From Marvania coccoides (lineage: Eukaryota; Chlorophyta; Trebouxiophyceae; Chlorellales; Chlorellaceae), in contig OY978102.1 of the NCBI GenBank assembly GCA_963854735.1, positions 62,001 through 126,000 of the forward strand: a stretch of DNA of 64,000 nt, written 5' to 3'. The notes under the pieces are model-generated. The model did not search any database and had not been told where the DNA came from. It worked only from the letters and a program-made list of their open reading frames with translations. The translations under genes and the position numbers were made by a program. Below, piece after piece: positions 59,188-64,000 of this stretch (its first letter is position 1; each line of letters starts with the position of its first letter).

Positions 59188-59713
59188 GGTTCAAGTGAAT
59201 CTGGAGAGGAGGAGAGTGGAAATTTGCTTTTTTTTAAGGTACAACTAAGCACTCAGCAACAAGAGGAAAAATCAGGCGAATGTTTGCCTTGGACAACTCT
59301 TTTAAGCAGGGTGCAGGAGGAGGACCCCTACTCTTTTTATATATTTATATGTTTTTTTATTATAAAATAAAAGATTAAAATTGAATCTGGTAAATAGGAT
59401 GATTTTTGAAGAATGTGGCAGCTGCATGTGAGGCAAATTATTTTACAATTTTCAAAAATTCGCCAAGAAGCCCGTTTACGTTCACTGTAGTATTATAAAG
59501 TCCAACATGCATGCATACAATGTGGCCTATCATCACAATCAAATTTCAACCAGTCATCAACAGCTGCAAAAAAAGGAGAAAAAACGACAAATTGCAACTG
59601 TTTTTAGCATTATTGGTGCTTCGTCTACGTGTTTGAGTTTAAACATAGTCTTTGAGGTTTCATAGGTTTCTCGGTCTTGTATATTTCTTAGCCCCCGCAT
59701 TCACCGAAAATGA
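59188..59713. other. Intergenic within the four-helix cluster
   Basis: No coding frame supported. Protein B's promoter and protein C's 3' end fall here. Confidence 0.5.
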
Positions 59714-60831
59714 TCAAACCGCAGTGGCAGTGGTCTCCACAGGAGCAGCGGTAGTCTCAGGTGCAGCGGCAGTGGTGGTCGTGGCCGCACGGTATCCAGC
59801 AGTGGGTACAGTGACTGGCTCCTCTGCAAACAGCAATGCTAAATTTGAGCGCTCAATTGAATAGCGAGATAAAACTAGGTGGTTGTTCTTACCCTCGCGC
59901 TCCTCCTTTTCGTACTCAACGCCCAGAATCATGATGAGGAGGAGGTCTGCAACTGTAGCCACGATGGCGCCAGCCATTGCCACGCGAGCGCGAGCCTTGA
60001 AGGTTCCGCTGAGGCCTGGGATGCCAGGTGGGGGAGAGACGCCGTTCACGCGGTACCTGGCGAGTTATGTTAACAGAAAAAACGGGTTTAATGTTTAAAT
60101 TGAAGGCGGGCTCGATAAAATTATCCCCAATAAAGAAAGGAATAATAACGCAAAAGCATAATAGTTCAAGGGGAAAAACTTGCCAGGTGTTGGCCGTGAA
60201 CATTAGCAGCGTCGCTGCGACTGCCAGAAACGAGGTAATCATGGCACGGGAGAGGTGCACCTTGCGGGAGAACATGAAGATGGCCACCAGCAGCCACGTG
60301 AAGAAGTGCCAGAAGACGATGAACCTGAGAGGAGGAAAGAAGAAAGTAAAGGGGGAAGCAGGAGTTATTGCAGTATCATGGCAGCTGAAAATGCATTCTT
60401 TAAAAAAAACAGGGAGAGCCTCTCACCAGTCGAACGAGAAGAAGCGGTCGCAAGACACTGTAATAGAATGAAGGAAAAAATATTGAAGGGCGAGCTCAAT
60501 GCAAGCGCAAATAATAATAATCAACGGCATTTTTAAATATAAAACTTGCCGGGGGCGAGGTAGCTGACGCTGCCCATGGTCTGGATGGCGGTGGTTGAGC
60601 CGCACGATTTTTGCATGGCCGCAATGCCTCCAAGGAGGATGCCAAAGCCAGAGGTGCTCAACAGCCACGCAGGAAAGCCCAGCCCCAGCTCAGCCATCTT
60701 GTCTGAAAATGAAAATAGGAAAATAGACACGGCACGGCGGGATTTGAATTCAACAAGGGTTTAATATGTTTACCTTTGCGACCACCACCGGTGGTGGTGG
60801 TAGTCTCGGTTTTCCTCTTCCACAGCTTCAT
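59714..60831 (-). CDS. Four-helix membrane protein C (cluster family)
   Basis: Six exons in transcript order, 60831-60774, 60702-60550, 60457-60427, 60324-60184, 60056-59893, 59823-59714, giving 218 residues. The short first exon (MKLWKRKTETTTTTGGG) joins in frame to MAELGLGFPAWLLSTSG; an internal ATG at 60697 could start the protein without it (198 residues including stop). Landmarks shared with B: AMQKSCG, SVSYLAPVSCDRFFSFDWF, FTANTWYRVNG, FKARARVAMAGAIVATVADLL. The 31-nt exon 3 and two GC-AG introns (after exons 2 and 4) are notable. The C-terminus is Thr/Ala/Pro-rich. Function unknown. Confidence 0.65.
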
Positions 60832-61126
60832 TTTGCTGCACGTCTGCACGCCAAAATCTGCGAAATGAAGTCTGTCAATAGTTGTTTATTTTTCCTCGGA
60901 AAAGGCACATGCAAGGCACCATGGTGCACTGTTATACCTTGGAACGTTGCACAGTCTCCAGTATTTTAAATTTCAGAAAGTTTTTATCATTAACGGCAGG
61001 AATCCCCCCCTTTTTTATGCAGCGAAGGTGCATGTGCTGGCGAAGAAAATATCGAAGTTCTGTCATTTCAGTTATTTTCCCCGGGAAACAGCGCATTAGT
61101 ATACTTGAAGATATCGTAACCTAAGA

Positions 61127-62158
61127 ATGGACCACCATTCAGAGCTGCTGCAGCTGGCGCAGGACGCAGTTGCAATGTTGAATAGTTTGGAAGAGGGGGG
61201 CGAGAAGCTGGACCCCCTCACGCTGGACAGCTCAAAGGCAATCATCATGGTGTGGGGGTCAAAGATAGGTGAACACGATGAACCATATCGCTGAAAGATC
61301 AAGTATTGTGAAGGGTTAACCTTCTTCTGGGGTGGGGGGGGGGGGAGGGGGGTCGCTTTTCTTTTTTCTTCCCTCCATTCATGTCCCCTGCATTGAACAT
61401 ACTCCGACTCGCGCCATTTCAACAGGCTGCGGCATCGGCGCCCGCACATCTCGCGGCTTTCTTCTGAAGAAGCTGCCCTCAACCCACTGTGGCGCCAGCC
61501 CCTCGCCTTTCATCGCATCCTGCGGCTGGACAGCGCCGGTGTTTCTCAAGGTTCGGGCACTCGAAGGAGGGTTGTGCTTCGGCTGCGCCCGCACCCGCAG
61601 CTGCATTCTCGCAATGAGCGACAGGCACATCGAGGAGCTTTCGAATTCTGGGCACACTGTTTTAGCAGCTGCACACTCCTCTGTGGCCCTTCCCATGCGC
61701 CCTGCAGCGGTGACGCAGCCTTCAGGCATCGGCCCCCGCTCTGGAACTCCCGATCTGGCGGCCCACTCGGTGGTGACGGGCTGCTGCGTGGACTTCTCAG
61801 TCTCAGGTTAGGTTTGCTGCCGGAGCACGCTAGCGCTGATGTTTGTTCATTTTGTTTTGCAAACCTTGTTTTCTTCCATTCGCAGGCGGCAGGGCAGTGG
61901 TAGATGCGAGGCGGATGGGAGAGGTTTACCACGACGGCGGTATCAACGCTCACAGCATTCTGCACGGAGAAGTATCTCCCCTTGCAGAGATGGACATTCT
62001 CTACCGAAAACTCGACGCCATGGCTGCGGTAAGTTCCTTTAAATATTCGGTAGAAGATGCGGCTTTTAACACCAGCGCCTTTCCCATCACTAGCACTGTA
62101 TTTTTCTCCATGTTTTTAGGAGGGTTGCGGAACACCACGCCCTCGACATCAATCTTAA
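61127..62158 (+). CDS. SYLF (Ysc84-type) lipid-binding domain protein
   Basis: Four exons, 61127-61268, 61426-61806, 61886-62028, 62120-62158, giving 234 residues. After a 45-residue helical start the SYLF pattern runs: AIIMVWGSKIGCGIGARTSR, then PSPFIASCGWTAPVFLKV, LCFGCARTRSCILAMSDRHI, and late VTGCCVDFSVSGGRAVVDAR with VYHDGGINAHSILHGEV. The order (G-x-G-x-G loop, W-x-P, G-x-x-x-G, then S-x-S-x-G) is that of SYLF/Ysc84 (SH3YL1) domains, which bind phosphoinositides and actin at endocytic sites. No SH3 or FYVE partner domain is present. Intron 1 holds a 12-G run at 61334-61345. It interrupts the run of four-helix genes and lies on the opposite strand. Confidence 0.75.
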
Positions 62159-62674
62159 GAAAATTTTGATCTCGGAGCGCGGCGAATTAGTTTTCTCAAT
62201 CTGCCCGCTGGCAGCAGGGGCGAGGGGCAACGCATGCACAGCAGTGCTGTCGTTGGAGTACTAAAAGCAGATTTCCAAATTTGCATACTTCGATAAACAT
62301 TATTTCCTAGCTTCAAAAAGAAAAAAATTGTGGACAGATGATTTCATCTTACAATCTTGCATGCTGTTGAAGAAGGGCAACCCAGCACTGCACTCGTGAG
62401 AGAATGAAAGAGAGGAAACAGCTGTACGCAATTTGTAAACGAGCTGGTGGTTTCACAATGATGATTTAAACAAACAAAGAAAGTTTGTGAATGGGAGCTA
62501 TGCTGCAATCAAGTGTCCCCCCTCCGCCACAAGCAGAGTTTTATCAACAATTGTTTACTGAGCAATGAAGACGGACAACAGAAAATTAGTCTCGGAGCCA
62601 AAGTTTGCCATTTCATGTTTTTATCGGCGCCCTCATATGCCAAAAAGCGCCACTTTCTTCAAAATCTCTCACTT
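62159..62674. other. Intergenic between convergent genes
   Basis: Contains the 3' ends of the SYLF and protein D genes. No coding frame supported. Confidence 0.5.
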
Positions 62675-63348
62675 TCAGCGGTAGCCGGGGGTCTCAGGCG
62701 ACGTGTAGGGCGACGCGTAAGGACCAGTGGTGCCAGCCTTGGGCTCAAACCTCCCGCCGTAGGTCTCCCCCTTGGGTTCGCCGGTCTCCTCCACCTTTTC
62801 GGCCCTCTCATCGGCCATGCCAGCGAGGAGGATGATGACGTAAATGGCGATGCTGGAAATGATGGAACCAGCCACCATGGCGCGCGCGCGAGAGGACAGG
62901 GTATTGGAAAGATCAGGAATTGAGTTGTAGTAGAGGTAGGTGTTGGCGGTGTCTCCCAGCAGCATGGCACCCAGCGCCAGCAGGCCCAGAAGCCCAGGGC
63001 GGAAATTTGAAATGGCGCGCTTGGAGGCCAGGATGGGGATGAGAACGACCAGCAGGAAGGTGTACCACGTGATCCACCTGGGAAAAACAATTGGGCCACA
63101 AGCTGTTTGATGATGGGGTGGGAATACAGGCAAGAGCATTGAAGAGAAAAAACTTGCCAGGTGTAGCCGAAGAATTTGCCGCAGGATGTGGAGCCCAAGT
63201 AACCAGCTGCGGACGCCAACAGCTGCCCCACGCCCGTCGCGGGCGAGCCCTTGCAGTAGTCTTGAAGAGCGGCGTTGGCGGAAAGTTGGATGATCCAGCC
63301 ACAGAGAAGGAGAAGCCAGGTGGCCAAGATCAGCCCCTCGGTCTTCAT
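62675..63348 (-). CDS. Four-helix membrane protein D (cluster family)
   Basis: Two exons in transcript order, 63348-63158 and 63077-62675, giving 197 residues. Helix 1 GLILATWLLLLCGWIIQLSA; outer loop with YCKGSPATG and FFGYTWW at the intron; helix 2 TWYTFLLVVLIPIL; helix 3 LLGLLALGAMLLGDTA, then NTYLYYNSIPDL and SSRARAMVAGSIISSIAIYV at helix 4; soluble tail with Gly, Pro and Tyr (ASPYTSPETPGYR). The intron is GC-AG and splits W (TG|G), the same place as in A and C. Closest to A in the ANxYLYY motif. Function unknown. Confidence 0.65.
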
Positions 63349-63841
63349 TGTAGGTTAAATTTAGAGGGCGTGGCAGTCGATATCGCTCCTGCAGAGGCCC
63401 ATGCACGATTTATTTGTGCAGGTAAAGTAGCGAGAGCAGCAGCCCCACCCTTACCTTGGACGTCAATCAAGCGTTACTTAGAGCGTAATGGTAGTTTTTG
63501 AAACTAACCAAACAGCAAAAGGCTGGAATTTATACAGGGGCATTTCGAGTTTCCTTGCCCAAGTTGTCCAGCTGCCTTTTGAGAGGGCAAACCTGCCTTG
63601 GATTCGATAAACTAAATATAGTATGAAATCAACTTAAGCGACAATATCAATTTGCGGCCGCGCACAGCAAAACCCAACTCGTTGCTCTTGCCTCCATCCA
63701 ACGCTGGTCACCCAAAACTCGCCCCATTTTTTGAAGTAATTCAAAGCGACATGCGCTGCTTTACAACCGAGTAAATGCTATTCAGCGCCTTTTCTCACCC
63801 GCAATGCACCTCCACCCTTCCTTTTAACAGCTGCACCCAAA
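63349..63841. other. Divergent upstream region of proteins D and E
   Basis: 493 bp between two members of the four-helix cluster on opposite strands. No gene or defined element recognised. Confidence 0.45.
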
Positions 63842-64000
63842 ATGAGGACTCCACCGGTTCTCTTTGCCTGGCTGGCCTACATTCTCATGTTTTCGTCGGC
63901 CTTCATCCTACTGGGCGGCGTATCTGCCTCCCAGCGCTTCTGTGGGCGCTCCGTGGCCAACGCAGCAGGCGGCAGCGTGGGGTACTTTGCGCCGATGCCT
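63842..64000 (+). CDS. Four-helix membrane protein E, partial (runs off window)
   Basis: The first 53 codons are open to the window end. Sequence MRTPPVLFAWLAYILMFSSA begins helix 1, then GGVSASQRFCGRSVANAAGG and SVGYFAP, which align to GGIAAMQKSCG and SVSYLAP of protein C. Fifth member of the cluster and the only one on the plus strand. The rest lies outside the window. Confidence 0.6.
   Translation, partial: MRTPPVLFAWLAYILMFSSAFILLGGVSASQRFCGRSVANAAGGSVGYFAPMP

Overview
This 64 kb window is nuclear DNA of an intron-rich eukaryote, most likely a unicellular alga of the plant lineage (a green alga is the best guess). The reasons are a plant-type ketol-acid reductoisomerase and a SOUL protein, both with plastid-type N-termini, a BIN4-like topoisomerase VI partner, a BPM-type MATH-BTB protein and a Rubisco-LSMT/SETD6-like SET protein. 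Exons are GC-rich; introns are short (about 50-250 nt) and T/A-rich. Genes are packed on both strands with few gaps over 1 kb. There are no phage, plasmid, operon or CRISPR features. All gene models below were spliced by hand from reading frame, intron phase and family conservation; in each, the exon lengths sum to an intact frame.

Layout. 1.7-10.7 kb: a secreted beta-helix protein, a fucosyltransferase-like Golgi enzyme, a SOUL protein, a METTL21-like methyltransferase and ketol-acid reductoisomerase. 11-24.4 kb: a SET methyltransferase, cytosolic glucose-6-phosphate dehydrogenase, a small membrane protein whose 3' end is duplicated 5.2 kb away, a 986-residue glutaredoxin/DUF4395/TDT-channel/hemerythrin fusion, and a MATH-BTB protein. 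24.8-35.8 kb: an unidentified pseudogene, a divergent frataxin-like gene, BIN4, an MFSD6-like transporter, a head-to-head pair of meiotic crossover genes (HEI10-like and SPO16-like), and a prolyl-tRNA-editing-type protein. 37.7-48.7 kb: a Ser/Pro-rich nuclear protein, a 2-Cys peroxiredoxin and a complete 1,999-residue DNA polymerase theta. 49-56 kb: a PAP2-like membrane protein, a triose-phosphate/nucleotide-sugar-type transporter and a PhoD-like phosphatase. 56-64 kb: a cluster of five related four-helix membrane proteins interrupted by a SYLF lipid-binding gene.

How the genes relate. Most are unconnected housekeeping neighbours. Themes are reductive metabolism (NADPH from G6PD, NADPH use by reductoisomerase, peroxiredoxin, the glutaredoxin-hemerythrin channel, frataxin) and DNA/meiosis (POLQ, BIN4, HEI10, SPO16).

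Most notable observations: (1) two adjacent, equal-length, same-phase versions of the reductoisomerase exon that carries two Mg2+ ligands, which suggests mutually exclusive splicing at an active site; (2) the four-part channel fusion; (3) about 13 of roughly 85 introns start with GC instead of GT, plus one candidate GA-AG intron; (4) the shared-promoter HEI10/SPO16 pair; (5) the tandem four-helix family.
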